Below, one piece after another: positions 49,704 through 58,977 of a stretch of 64,000 nucleotides of DNA; position 1 is the stretch's first letter, and each line of letters starts with the position of its first letter. A program made the position numbers and the translations under genes. The stretch is from a virus. The notes beneath the pieces were generated by a model, which did no database searches, was not told the origin of the DNA, and saw only the letters and a list, made by a program, of their open reading frames with translations. The stretch lies in IMG/VR virus record IMGVR_UViG_3300020473_000013, positions 124,001 to 188,000 of that record, one strand, 5' to 3'.

Positions 49704-50285
49704 ATGAGCCGTACCGTAGCAACCATTGATCTGGAGAGTATGTCTCTCCGTACCGATGCTGTGATCGTATCCGTCGGTGTTGTGTTCTTCGATCTGGAGG
49801 AAGTGGACACGTTCGAGGACCTCCTTAAGCGAGGTACAATCTTGTACGTCAGTGCTGAGGAGCAAGCCAAGAATGGAGGGCGGCGAGCTGACTCTGACAC
49901 GCTGGATTGGTGGCGCAAGCGTCCGGAAGACGTGCAGGACCAGTTGAGCCATAAGGGCGTGTCGCCTGCAATGTTGGCTGACCTGATGACTCAGATGATG
50001 TGGGCCAACAATACGAAGCGCAACAACACCCGCTGGTACGCCCGCGGCCCTCAGTTTGACATTGCCAAGCTGGAAGACCTGTTCTGGCAGTTCGAGGTTA
50101 CCAGCCCTTGGCATTACCGCAAGCCTCGGTGCTCCCGCACATTCTTAGAGGAGCACGGCGTCGAGGATGATGGCAAGATCGCGTTTCCTGCAGGAATGAT
50201 TCCGCATAACGCTCTCCATGACGCTGCGTTCGAGGCTTTCATGATGCAACGCGCCTACAACGGCGTCCCGATGATCGTTAACTAG
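49704..50285 (+). CDS. DEDD 3'-5' exonuclease, Rv2179c/RNase T-like
   Basis: 193 residues. TIDLES (7-12) is motif I (Asp9, Glu11). LDWWRKRP and ARGPQFDIAKLEDL (motif II Asp) follow, then YRKPRCSRT and HNALHDAAFEA (motif III His and Asp). This order is that of the short exoribonucleases found in many phages. It may degrade RNA or trim DNA ends. AAGGAC precedes the ATG. Confidence 0.82.
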   Translation: MSRTVATIDLESMSLRTDAVIVSVGVVFFDLEEVDTFEDLLKRGTILYVSAEEQAKNGGRRADSDTLDWWRKRPEDVQDQLSHKGVSPAMLADLMTQMMWANNTKRNNTRWYARGPQFDIAKLEDLFWQFEVTSPWHYRKPRCSRTFLEEHGVEDDGKIAFPAGMIPHNALHDAAFEAFMMQRAYNGVPMIVN

Positions 50286-50294
50286 GAGTCTACC

Positions 50295-50651
50295 ATGCCC
50301 AACACTACCGCGCCCGGCACTTCTCGCTCTGTTGGTGTTCTGTCCGAGGGAGTTCGAGGCGGAGCCGCTCCGGTCGATGATAACGACCCTCGCAATGTCG
50401 TCAATGCGTCCTCCTATCAGGAGTTAGAAGCCCTTCTCGTGGACATCGCTGAACTCGAAGATCAGCTCGGCCATCTGGAGACAAAACTGGGCCCGATCCT
50501 CAATCCTGCTCTGACGGGTGTTGGTGAAGGTACGAACTCCGATAAGCGCGAGGAGACTAGCGTGATGCGTGAGCGTATTCGCGGCGGTCGGGCACACGTG
50601 GAGCGCCTGTCCGGCATCCTGGGCGACATCCGCCGCCGTATCGACCTGTAA
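50295..50651 (+). CDS. Hypothetical helical protein, 118 residues
   Basis: Starts after TAGGAG. Disordered first 35 residues, then two long helices likely to form a hairpin or coiled coil. Last gene before a terminator and the tail sheath unit; it may be a small virion or chaperone protein. Confidence 0.65.
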   Translation: MPNTTAPGTSRSVGVLSEGVRGGAAPVDDNDPRNVVNASSYQELEALLVDIAELEDQLGHLETKLGPILNPALTGVGEGTNSDKREETSVMRERIRGGRAHVERLSGILGDIRRRIDL

Positions 50652-50690
50652 CACTCTGTCCTTTTGTTCCCGAAATTCCCTGCGTGATTT

Positions 50691-50722
50691 GGCACCTTCA
50701 GGCAACTGTCGGTGCCTTTTTT
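50691..50722 (+). terminator. Rho-independent terminator
   Basis: GGCACC and GGTGCC close a stem that continues inside as CAG/CTG around GCAA; six T follow. It ends the accessory unit ahead of the tail sheath gene. Confidence 0.8.
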
Positions 50723-50755
50723 GTGTCTACGGTCCTCAGTCCAACCTACTCACAA

Positions 50756-50838
50756 TATAATTTAGAGCGTGGTGTCTGAGACGAAACTGGCCGAGTTTCG
50801 ATAACGACCATCTATAAGAAACGCTAGAAGGAGTTTCG
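50756..50838 (+). promoter_or_regulatory. Tail sheath promoter and leader with alternative hairpins
   Basis: TATAAT (50756-50761) is a perfect -10 but no -35 is evident and no TGTAAATA is present. In the leader CGAAACT (50782-50788) can pair with AGTTTCG at 50794-50800 or with an identical AGTTTCG at 50832-50838 that abuts the AAGGAG ribosome site. The second pairing would hide the site. Confidence 0.45.
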
Positions 50839-50841
50839 AGA

Positions 50842-52473
50842 ATGAATACAGTGTACCCCAGCGCGGGCGTGTACCCCAATGAGACGGACCTGTCTCAGCG
50901 CGTCGCCGCGGTGTCCACCAGCATCGGAGCTATCATCGGTGCTGCACGGAAAGGCCCTGTTGGCAAGCGCGTCCTGATTACTGACACCGCTGAGCTTTCC
51001 CAGACGTTCGGTGATCCCAGCGCCCGTTGGTATCAATACATGATGTACTGTGCCGACGCATTCATCCGCAAGAGCAACCAGCTCTATGTCACCCGTGTGG
51101 TAAACGGCGCGCTTACCGCCGGTGCCTACCTGACTGTGGACGACCCGCAGGCTTCGACCCCGATCATGTCACTGACCAATTTCGATGACGGATCGAACAA
51201 CCCGCAAGGCGTGGACGACCCGATGAACAATCTGGCGTTCTCTGCCGAGCAGGCGGATTTGGAGAGCACCATGCTTTTCATCTGCGCTGATAACCCCGGC
51301 GAGTGGAACAACAAGATTTCTGTTCGTATCGTGCCTTCCAACCCCAAGGGCCTGCCTGTCGGCGAAGGGCACGATCCTCACCATTTCTACATCGAGGTGT
51401 ACTACGACTACACAGGTCCTAACAACCTGCCGGTCGAGAAGTTCCTCGTCAGCCGCCGTCAGGGTGAAGTGGACGGTGCCGGCCGTGCCTTGTTCGTCGA
51501 GGACGTGGTGAACAGCGGAAGTCGCTACATCAAGGTGCGCAACAACGCGCAGTGTCCCGAGTACGGCGTCTACAACACCGTGTTCGAGTTCCTGGCAGGA
51601 GGTACCGACGGCGACCCTGTTACCCACGATCAGGTGGCCGAAGCATGGTCCCTGTATGAGGACCCGGAAGAGATCGACGTTAACATCCTGATCAACGGAG
51701 GCTACGCTTCTCCGACGGTGCACCGCACCATGATCGCTCTAGCTGAAGGGCGTGGTGATGCGACTGCTGTTCTGGATATGCCCGACGAGTATTACGAGGT
51801 GGCGGATGCTGTGAACTACCGCCGTAACGACCTCAACGTCAATTCCAGCTACGGTGCTATCTACGGTCCTTGGGTGCAGATTCGGGATACGGCGAACAAC
51901 AAGAAGATTTTTGTTCCGCCTTCTGGTCTGGTTGCCGGAGCCTATGCTGCTACCGACAGCAACCGTGCTCTCTGGTTCGCGCCTGCTGGTCTGAGTCGTG
52001 GCGGCCTGTCCGTGCTGGGCATCCGCAAGAAGTACAATCAGGGTTCACGCGATGCTCTGGACCGTGCGCAGATCAACCCGATCCGTTTCATGCCTGGTCG
52101 TGGCTATGTTGTCTGGGGACAGGAAACTCTCCAGTCTCACGCCAGCGCTCTGTCGAACGTCAACGTGCGCCGCCTCATCAACTACATCAAGAAGTCCGTC
52201 AGTACCGCGGCGAACGTTGGTGTGTTCGATCCGAACGATACATTCCTGCGTACCCGACTCAGCGGTATCGCTGAGAGCTTCCTGAAGCCTATTCGCAACG
52301 GTCGCGGCCTTTACTCGTTCGAGGTCATCTGCGACGAGAGGAACAATAAGGCTGACAACATCGCTAACGGCGACATCATTCTGGACATCTATGCTGATCC
52401 TGTGATTCCTGCCAAGCAGATTCACCTGACCGCTCACGTCCAGCCCACAGGTTCTACTTTCGAGGGCGGATAA
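50842..52473 (+). CDS. Contractile tail sheath protein
   Basis: 543 residues. The N-terminus, PSAGVYPNETDLSQRVAAVS and on through IGAARKGPVGKRVLIT, is typical of sheath proteins, and the C-terminal domain has the sheath ending (NVRRLINYIKKSV at about 434-446, then a final beta strand region with ITLDIYADPVIPAK-like sequence). It forms the outer cylinder that contracts on infection, so the phage is a myovirus. Its own promoter-like leader and codon bias suggest strong expression. AAGGAG precedes the ATG. The tail tube gene is not evident next to it. Confidence 0.92.
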   Translation: MNTVYPSAGVYPNETDLSQRVAAVSTSIGAIIGAARKGPVGKRVLITDTAELSQTFGDPSARWYQYMMYCADAFIRKSNQLYVTRVVNGALTAGAYLTVDDPQASTPIMSLTNFDDGSNNPQGVDDPMNNLAFSAEQADLESTMLFICADNPGEWNNKISVRIVPSNPKGLPVGEGHDPHHFYIEVYYDYTGPNNLPVEKFLVSRRQGEVDGAGRALFVEDVVNSGSRYIKVRNNAQCPEYGVYNTVFEFLAGGTDGDPVTHDQVAEAWSLYEDPEEIDVNILINGGYASPTVHRTMIALAEGRGDATAVLDMPDEYYEVADAVNYRRNDLNVNSSYGAIYGPWVQIRDTANNKKIFVPPSGLVAGAYAATDSNRALWFAPAGLSRGGLSVLGIRKKYNQGSRDALDRAQINPIRFMPGRGYVVWGQETLQSHASALSNVNVRRLINYIKKSVSTAANVGVFDPNDTFLRTRLSGIAESFLKPIRNGRGLYSFEVICDERNNKADNIANGDIILDIYADPVIPAKQIHLTAHVQPTGSTFEGG

Positions 52474-52502
52474 TCGTCCTCCCTCTATCTGAGGAAAGCA
52501 AC

Positions 52503-52616
52503 GTGACCGATATCCAACGACTGACACGGGCGGCAACCATCGCCCGTTCGGTATCCACTCTCCTCGACCAGTGCTATCAAGCGCACGTCGTGGCAGCAAA
52601 TCAAACGCGAGGCTAA
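52503..52616 (+). CDS. Possible small gene after the sheath, 37 residues
   Basis: GTG five bases after GAGGAAA opens a 37-codon frame ending two bases before the next ATG, so it fills the gap neatly. It contains an ACGGGCG/CGCCCGT hairpin (about 52529-52550), which could instead be a transcription or stability element. No family. Kept as uncertain. Confidence 0.4.
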   Translation: MTDIQRLTRAATIARSVSTLLDQCYQAHVVAANQTRG

Positions 52617-52618
52617 TC

Positions 52619-53257
52619 ATGGAACTTCGACTGCAAAATCTCATCGAGGACTTCGAGCGCGTATCCAACGTCCGGAACCTCGACGAGAACAACCCGATCG
52701 TGATGCGGCTCAGTCACCCGACCAACGCCTCGGTGCATGTCATCGTGTGCGCGCTGACCGAGCCCGAAACTCTGGTGCTCCCGCTGAACGTCACGTGGTT
52801 CGTGTACGATCCGCTGCACAAGTTCTACCGCCAGGCTCTCCGCCGTAAGAGCAAGGACTCCGATCCTACAGGTGAGTTCTCCCATACGTGGGAGCGCGTC
52901 GAAACCTACGATGAAGTGTTCGTCGATCAGTATTATGACGCTGACGATACGGACAAGCTCAGCGATAACTCAGGTCCTGACGTTGCTCAGCCTTCCGTGC
53001 TTGGCATCGCGCGTCTGTCCGTTGAAGCCGAGGTAGCGTCCAATCCTGTCGTCGTTGCCGAAGGTGACCCTCGCCTGAGCGATGCACGCGAACCTCTGGC
53101 CCACACGCACCCGGAACGTCCCGCTCGACAGCTTCGCACTTCCGAAGGTGTTGTCACCATCGAAGGTTCCGCCGAGCCTGTGACTGGTGCCGTCCTCGTA
53201 GCAACGGGACCCAACACCGCTGAGTGGCGCAAGCTCCGCACTTCCGACATCCGCTGA
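52619..53257 (+). CDS. Fibre or baseplate protein, paralogue of the N-terminus of the Ig-repeat protein
   Basis: 212 residues. LPLNVTW plus QALRR and the DPRLSDAREPLAHTHP segment (about 151-166) match the next protein's N-terminal 230 residues, where LPLNVTW, KALRR and PRQPLPHQHP occur in the same order. The DPRLSDAR...HTHP pattern is frequent in phage tail-fibre proteins. It may be the short base of a fibre or an attachment plug competing for the same site. ATG after a short gap with CGAGG. Confidence 0.75.
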   Translation: MELRLQNLIEDFERVSNVRNLDENNPIVMRLSHPTNASVHVIVCALTEPETLVLPLNVTWFVYDPLHKFYRQALRRKSKDSDPTGEFSHTWERVETYDEVFVDQYYDADDTDKLSDNSGPDVAQPSVLGIARLSVEAEVASNPVVVAEGDPRLSDAREPLAHTHPERPARQLRTSEGVVTIEGSAEPVTGAVLVATGPNTAEWRKLRTSDIR

Positions 53258-53271
53258 TAAGGGAGCATCCC

Positions 53272-56200
53272 ATGAATCGACTGGAACAATTCGTCGATCG
53301 GTTGATGGCGGTTGCCGATAAGCGTAACCTCGCTTACGAAAACCCCGTCACCATTATGATCGACGTAGGCCAGGAGCAGTTTTACGTGGTGGTCAGCCAT
53401 GCTGAACCTAACCACGTGACTCTGCCTCTAAACGTCACATGGATCGTAGCCGATCCCGAAAGCCCGAACTACCGCAAGGCCCTGCGCCGTGCTTCCGCTC
53501 TACCGTTCGATGGACTGCGTAACACCTGGGCGGAGCTTCGTACCTACGAAGACTTCACCGAGGAACTCCAGTTCTGGGACCTGAGCGCCACCTTCCAGTT
53601 CGGTGAGATTCAGGTTCCCGGCGTCAAGGAGGCCACTCCTACCCGTCGCGGTCTGTTCTCTCTGAATCGCGAAGCTGGTGACCCTGACGATCCTGTCGTG
53701 GTAGGTGACAACGACGAGCGCATGTCCAATCCGCGCCAGCCGCTCCCTCACCAACATCCCCTGCTTCCGAGCACCATGCTGGCAGGCAGCACAGGCATCA
53801 ACGAGTTCTACGTCATCATCAGCGAAGGAGGTAGTCCCGCCGAAGGTCAGATTCTCTGTTTGACCGAGCCTGGGGATGAAGAAGGTGAATGGAACGGTAT
53901 CTGGCGCTACCCGACTGCGGCTGACATCGTGTATGACGGTCCGACGGTTCAAGAAATCGTTATCAACGGCCCCGCCGACGATCAAGTCGAAGAGGGTACT
54001 CCTGTTCCGTTCACGGCTACCGCCGTGTTTACCGACGGTTCAACCATCGAGTCTATCGCTGCGGAGTGGGAGATCATCGCCAATACTGGTGCAGGTACGA
54101 TCAGCACCAGCACAGGTGTCTTCACCTCAGCGGACGTGTCAGGTGATCAGGTCGTCCGTATCCGAGCCTCCTGGGTTCACGAGGAGAGCGGCGAGCAGCA
54201 TCAGGGTACCTACGACCTTACCGTGATCGACACCACGGTCGTGGCCGTGCTGGAGCGTATTGAACTCTCGGGTGTTGATTCCATCGACGAAGGTGGCAAC
54301 ACTTCCCAGTTCACCGTCACCGCGTTCTACGATGACGGCTCCAGCCGCGGTGTTACGCCCACCACCTTCACTTCGAGCAACCTGTCCGCTGGTTCCTTGA
54401 ACAGCAGTACCGGTATGTTCACGAGTGCGGTGGATGTGGTGAACAACCAGACCACAACCCTGAACGCGACCTACACCGAGAACGGCGTAACCGTGTCCGA
54501 TGCTCTCGACCTCACCGTAGTGGACACCACGGTGTACCCGGAGAGCGCGGTCATTCAGGGCCCGGTCGTTGTCGCCGAGAACACCGAGGAAACATACGTC
54601 CTCGTCGTCACGTTTACCGACCAGACCTCCAGCCAGGTCGCGGTGTCCGACTGGGCTATCGACAATGCTAGCGCAGGTGTTATCGGGTCTTCCGACGGCG
54701 TACTTCAGGCCCCGACCAACCTCGACGCGGACGAGATCGCTACGATCAGCGCTAGCTTCACGTCCAATGGGCGTACCGTGAACGCCAGTTACGAAATCAC
54801 CGTGACTGACGAGACCGTGTACCCTGTCAATGCTACCGTCGTTGGTCCGAACCAGATCGACGAAGGTGAAGTGGTTACCTACCAACTCGAAGTCGAGTTC
54901 AGCGACGGTACCACCAGCTTCGTCTCCGTGTCCGACTGGTCTCATGATACTGCGTCCGCAGGTAGCATCGGTCCTTCCAGTGGTGAGTTCACCGCCTCGG
55001 AGGTTACCGCGAACACCGACACTGTCATCAGTGCTAGCTACACTCAGTCTGGTGACACCGTGTCGGACACTCTGACGCTGACCGTGCTCGATACCACGAA
55101 CTACCCGGTGTCTGCTCGCATTGTCGGCAACGCTACCATGGGCGAAGGCTCCACTCAGGACCTGGACCTCGAGGTCACCTACCAGGACAACACAACAGCT
55201 ATGGTTGTCGCCGATTCCTGGGTGAGCTCCGACGACACGCTACTCCCTGTATCAGCCATCGGTGAGGTCGTGGCTAAGGATGGTCTTCGCACTGACAGCT
55301 TTGCTACCATCACCGCCAACTACTCCGAGAACGGCGTCGACCTCGCACCGACTCTCACGATCACTGTGACTGACGATACCCTGTACCCGACAGGTGCTCA
55401 GATTCTCGGTCCTATCGTGGTCAACGAAGGTACCACTGTCGGTTACTCTCTCGAAGTCACCTACGAGGGTGGTGGGAAGCAGGTGGAGCCGGTCAATACC
55501 TTCGCAATCGACAACGCCTCAGCCGGCACCATTACTAACGATGGTCGTCTGTCTGCGCCTGCCGATGTGACCTCCGATGTTGCGACGCAAGTTAGCGCCA
55601 GCTTCACTCTCGACGGCACCACCGTCAGCGCTACTCTCGACATCACCGTGACGGACGACACCGTCTATCCTGCCAGCGCTCAGATTCTGGGTCCTGTTAG
55701 CATCGACGAGGAGACCGTTCACACCTACGAGCTGGAGGTTACCTACACAGATGCTACGAAGGGTGTCGTGACCGTAAGCGACTGGGACAGCAGCAACACC
55801 GCTGCCGCCACCATCGATACGTCCACGGGTCAGCTCACCGCGCTCAGCCTTGCGGAAGACGCGATGACCACCATCAGCGCCAGCTTCACTGAGAACGGCA
55901 CGACCGTTGGAGACACCATGGACATCACTGTCCGTGACGTTACCAACTACCCCGTCAGCGCCCAGATTCTCGGCGTTGCATCCGTTCCAGAGAACGGTAC
56001 CGCCACCTATGAACTGGAAGTTACGTTCAAGGACAGCACCGTTCAGAAGATGCCTGTTACCAACTGGGCTTCTTCCAACACCAACGCTGGTGTCATCAAC
56101 GCAACCACGGGCGCGTTCCAAGCGCGTGCTAACGTGACCGCTGACGTGAACACCACCATCAGCGCCAGCTACACTGCCTTTGGGCAGACTGTTAGCGACA

Positions 56201-57768
56201 CGCATCTGGTGACCGTGACCGACGAAACTGCGTACCCAGTGTCCGCAACCCTCAACGGTCCTGTCACTGTGGACGAGAACACCGACGCCCAGTACACTCT
56301 GCGCGTAGTGTTCGACGACAGCTCCGAGCGTGACGTGCCTGCCACTGACTGGGCTGTGGACAACCCTGCCGCAGGCTCCATCGTGGCAGACACTGGTGTG
56401 TTCAGTGCTGCCGAGAACGGTACTGGTGCCAACATCACTACCGTCGTGTCCGCTTCGTGGAATGTGGATGGCGTTGAAGTGTCCGACCAGAAGACTATCG
56501 GCGTTGTCGATACGACCGTGTACCTCGAATCCGCTGAGGTGCAGGGTGCTGGCTCTGTGGACGAGGGTGCTTCCGAGACGTACCAGCTTCGCGTCTTCTA
56601 CACCGATGGTTCCGACCGCGTGGTATCCGTCGAAGACTGGGGCATCGACAGCGGCGGCGCGTTCGCTACTATCGACCCGGTCACCGGCGTGCTCACCGCG
56701 GACGCCAACTTCATCGGCGACAAGACTGTGACCATCAGTGCGTCGTTCACCGAAGGCGGTATTACCGTCGGCGACAACCTGCTGATCAACCTGGCTGACG
56801 TGATCCTGCGTCCCATCAGCCTCGACATCAGCGGTCAGAACGAAATCGACGAGGGACAGTCCGACACCTACAGCGCAGTGGTGACTTACGATAACGGTTC
56901 CACCGCGTCTGTCTCCCTGACTGATTGGGCTACGGATAACGCTGCCGCTTCCATCGACGCCACAACTGGGGAGCTGACTGCGAATCAGGTGGACGCAGAT
57001 ACCGACGTGATCATCACCGGTTCCTACACGGAGAACGGTGCAACCGCGAACGGTTCGTTCACCATGCGCGTCATCGACGTGTACGCTGTCTCCGCCGCTA
57101 TCACTGGTCCGACGTCCGTACTGGAAGGCACCACCGCTCAGTACGAAATGAACGTGACTTTCAGCGACAGTTCCGTGGATACTCGCGCTATCAGCGACTG
57201 GGCTACCTCGGATGAGGCTGTGGCGACCATCGACGCTTCCACCGGCGAACTGACCGCCGTGATGCTCGATGCTGATACTCCTGTCACGATCAGTGGTTCG
57301 TATACCGAGAACGGCTACACGGTTAATGCGACGCTTGACATCACCGTGACCGACACTCCGCCTGTGACGCAGGCTCTGCCGAAGTGGGGCTACGCTCCGT
57401 ATGCTGGTCCTGATCTGACGGCCGCAGGCGACACCGTTCAGTCGTTCCTAGACGCTTTGCCTAGCGACATGCCGAGCGAGAGCAACGGCGAGGAGTTCAC
57501 CTACGACCTTCCGGATGGGAACACTTATGCGTACTTCGCGCATCCGAAGTCGCTGGGTCTCGCCACGTTCACCGACACGGCTAACAACTTCGCCGGTTCG
57601 TGGGACGGTGCTTCGTGGCAGAGCGATCTGTCCAACATGGACAACACCGGTCCGATCGAGGTGACCTACGACGATGGTTCTGGTCCGGCCCAGTGGTACG
57701 TATATCGTACTGATTGGCCTGGACCCAGCAACAATCCGTCCACCTTCCGGGTCGATTACGCGGGCTAA
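53272..57768 (+). CDS. Long fibre-like protein with about 12 Ig-like repeats
   Basis: 1,498 residues. The N-terminal domain (1-230) is paralogous to the preceding protein. Then come about 12 bacterial Ig-like (BIG2-type) repeats of roughly 90-95 residues, each with an initial GPxxxxEG/EN segment, a W-containing middle, GxITxxTGxFTA and a TISASYTENGxTVSD strand, joined by VTDxTVYP linkers. The last 130 residues (from about 1370) are a module found again at the ends of the next two fibre genes. Ig repeats on virions bind cell-surface glycans weakly. This could be a tail fibre or whisker. GGGAGC precedes the ATG. Confidence 0.88.
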   Translation: MNRLEQFVDRLMAVADKRNLAYENPVTIMIDVGQEQFYVVVSHAEPNHVTLPLNVTWIVADPESPNYRKALRRASALPFDGLRNTWAELRTYEDFTEELQFWDLSATFQFGEIQVPGVKEATPTRRGLFSLNREAGDPDDPVVVGDNDERMSNPRQPLPHQHPLLPSTMLAGSTGINEFYVIISEGGSPAEGQILCLTEPGDEEGEWNGIWRYPTAADIVYDGPTVQEIVINGPADDQVEEGTPVPFTATAVFTDGSTIESIAAEWEIIANTGAGTISTSTGVFTSADVSGDQVVRIRASWVHEESGEQHQGTYDLTVIDTTVVAVLERIELSGVDSIDEGGNTSQFTVTAFYDDGSSRGVTPTTFTSSNLSAGSLNSSTGMFTSAVDVVNNQTTTLNATYTENGVTVSDALDLTVVDTTVYPESAVIQGPVVVAENTEETYVLVVTFTDQTSSQVAVSDWAIDNASAGVIGSSDGVLQAPTNLDADEIATISASFTSNGRTVNASYEITVTDETVYPVNATVVGPNQIDEGEVVTYQLEVEFSDGTTSFVSVSDWSHDTASAGSIGPSSGEFTASEVTANTDTVISASYTQSGDTVSDTLTLTVLDTTNYPVSARIVGNATMGEGSTQDLDLEVTYQDNTTAMVVADSWVSSDDTLLPVSAIGEVVAKDGLRTDSFATITANYSENGVDLAPTLTITVTDDTLYPTGAQILGPIVVNEGTTVGYSLEVTYEGGGKQVEPVNTFAIDNASAGTITNDGRLSAPADVTSDVATQVSASFTLDGTTVSATLDITVTDDTVYPASAQILGPVSIDEETVHTYELEVTYTDATKGVVTVSDWDSSNTAAATIDTSTGQLTALSLAEDAMTTISASFTENGTTVGDTMDITVRDVTNYPVSAQILGVASVPENGTATYELEVTFKDSTVQKMPVTNWASSNTNAGVINATTGAFQARANVTADVNTTISASYTAFGQTVSDTHLVTVTDETAYPVSATLNGPVTVDENTDAQYTLRVVFDDSSERDVPATDWAVDNPAAGSIVADTGVFSAAENGTGANITTVVSASWNVDGVEVSDQKTIGVVDTTVYLESAEVQGAGSVDEGASETYQLRVFYTDGSDRVVSVEDWGIDSGGAFATIDPVTGVLTADANFIGDKTVTISASFTEGGITVGDNLLINLADVILRPISLDISGQNEIDEGQSDTYSAVVTYDNGSTASVSLTDWATDNAAASIDATTGELTANQVDADTDVIITGSYTENGATANGSFTMRVIDVYAVSAAITGPTSVLEGTTAQYEMNVTFSDSSVDTRAISDWATSDEAVATIDASTGELTAVMLDADTPVTISGSYTENGYTVNATLDITVTDTPPVTQALPKWGYAPYAGPDLTAAGDTVQSFLDALPSDMPSESNGEEFTYDLPDGNTYAYFAHPKSLGLATFTDTANNFAGSWDGASWQSDLSNMDNTGPIEVTYDDGSGPAQWYVYRTDWPGPSNNPSTFRVDYAG
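57379..57765 (+). repeat. Fibre-end module, copy 1 of 3
   Basis: Codes for about 129 residues, beginning PKWGYAPYAG and holding YAYFAHPKSLG, GSWDGASW and QWYVYRTDWPG. DNA identity with copy 2 is high over the HPKSLG and WYVYRTDW codons. Confidence 0.8.
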
Positions 57769-57781
57769 GCCCAAACCAACG

Positions 57782-57805
57782 GGGCGCATCCAACCGGGTG
57801 CGTCC
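57782..57805 (+). terminator. Hairpin after the Ig-repeat gene
   Basis: GGGCGCATCC and GGGTGCGTCC pair over ten positions with two G-U pairs around AACC. The T-run is broken (TACTCTCTC). Partial termination is likely. Confidence 0.5.
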
Positions 57806-57829
57806 TACTCTCTCTATCTGAGGTGAATC

Positions 57830-58351
57830 ATGGCAATCCCAATTTCCTCGTATCTCTCGAAGGCGAGTGCCGCCATTCCGTTCCTTCTCAAGGACACCGA
57901 TCTGCGGGGCGGCTTCCGCTGTGTGGCCGATGCTACAGCCCGCGACGCTATCCACGTCGGCGCCAAGACTCACGGCATGCTGGTGTTCGTTATCGCTGAC
58001 GCTACGTATTGGCGCTGGAACAACGACACCGCCGCGTGGGACTCCTGGGACGTGACGGGGCTGGTCAGTCTGGGTGCAGGTATCAAGCGTGACACCAACA
58101 GCGCTCTCGCCGTCGATACCGGGCACCTGAATACCATCTACGCGCTCAAGACTCACACCCATGAAATCAGTGGTGTGAACAACCTCCAGCAGACGCTCGA
58201 CAGCAAGGCCGCCGTGTCGCACAATCACACCTTCGCGTCGCTGCAAAGCGTCCCCAAGGTGACCGCGATGCCCGGCGTCACCGTATCGACTGCGGAGCCC
58301 GGCAGTACCGATGGTGAAGATGGAGACCTCTGGTTCGTCGTTCCCGCCTAA
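57830..58351 (+). CDS. Tail-fibre-associated protein with HTHE and HNH-type His motifs
   Basis: 173 residues after CTGAGGTG. KTHTHEISGV (about 106-115) and SHNHTF (about 130-135) are the paired His motifs that hold iron or other metals in needle-like trimeric fibre tips and fibre shafts. The end EDGDLWFVVPA resembles short fibre capsules. The genes around it are fibre parts, so it belongs with them. Exact role unknown. Confidence 0.75.
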   Translation: MAIPISSYLSKASAAIPFLLKDTDLRGGFRCVADATARDAIHVGAKTHGMLVFVIADATYWRWNNDTAAWDSWDVTGLVSLGAGIKRDTNSALAVDTGHLNTIYALKTHTHEISGVNNLQQTLDSKAAVSHNHTFASLQSVPKVTAMPGVTVSTAEPGSTDGEDGDLWFVVPA

Positions 58352-58369
58352 TAGCTAGAGGTTCATATT

Positions 58370-58921
58370 ATGCCTTTGATCACAAAGACCGGAGGCGCTT
58401 GGAACCAACTGCTTCAAGGCGACGTCCATGTGAACGACGGTGGCGCTATGAAAGCCGCCGACCAGGTGTTCGTGAAGGATAATGGCGTTTGGGTACCTAT
58501 GTTCGAGAGTCTGACACAACCCCGCTGGGGCTATGCGTCCTATGCAGGGCCGACTCTTTCGGACAACGGGTACCTCGGTGCTCAGTCGTTCATCGAGGAG
58601 AACCTCACTACCTTGATGGCCAGCGACGCGGACAATCTGGAGTTTACATACGACCTCCCTGATGGTCAGACCTACGCATACTTCGCTCATCCGAAGTCGC
58701 TGGGCCTTGCTGTGTTTACGGACACGGTATCCAGCTTCGCCGGAGCGTGGGATGGCGCCAAGTGGCTCGAAGACCTCAGCAACATGGACGAGACTGGACC
58801 CATCGAGGTAACCTTCGATGCAGGTAACGGTCCCGAGCAGTGGTACGTATATCGTACTGACTGGTCAGGTCCCAGTTCTGAACCCACTACGTTCCGAGTC
58901 GAATACCCCAATCGCTCGTAG
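58370..58921 (+). CDS. Short fibre protein with shared end module
   Basis: 183 residues. The N-terminal 45 (MPLITKTGGAWNQL...WVPMFE) match those of the next protein, and the remainder from PRWGYASYAG is the fibre-end module. It may be an alternative tip, an accessory subunit or a decoy for the same receptor-binding position. AGAGG precedes the ATG. Confidence 0.8.
   Translation: MPLITKTGGAWNQLLQGDVHVNDGGAMKAADQVFVKDNGVWVPMFESLTQPRWGYASYAGPTLSDNGYLGAQSFIEENLTTLMASDADNLEFTYDLPDGQTYAYFAHPKSLGLAVFTDTVSSFAGAWDGAKWLEDLSNMDETGPIEVTFDAGNGPEQWYVYRTDWSGPSSEPTTFRVEYPNRS
58520..58918 (+). repeat. Fibre-end module, copy 2 of 3
   Basis: Codes for about 133 residues; the same landmarks as copy 1 (YAYFAHPKSLG, GAWDGAKW, QWYVYRTDWSG). 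Close relationship to copy 1 points to a fairly recent duplication. Confidence 0.8.
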
Positions 58922-58932
58922 ACGTGACGGAG

Positions 58933-58955
58933 AGCGGTCCTGCGGGGCCGCTTTT
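58933..58955 (+). terminator. Rho-independent terminator between fibre genes
   Basis: AGCGGTCC and GGGCCGCT pair over eight positions (one T-G) with a TGCG loop, then TTTT. Confidence 0.75.
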
Positions 58956-58977
58956 CGTATCTACGCAGGAGTTCCAC

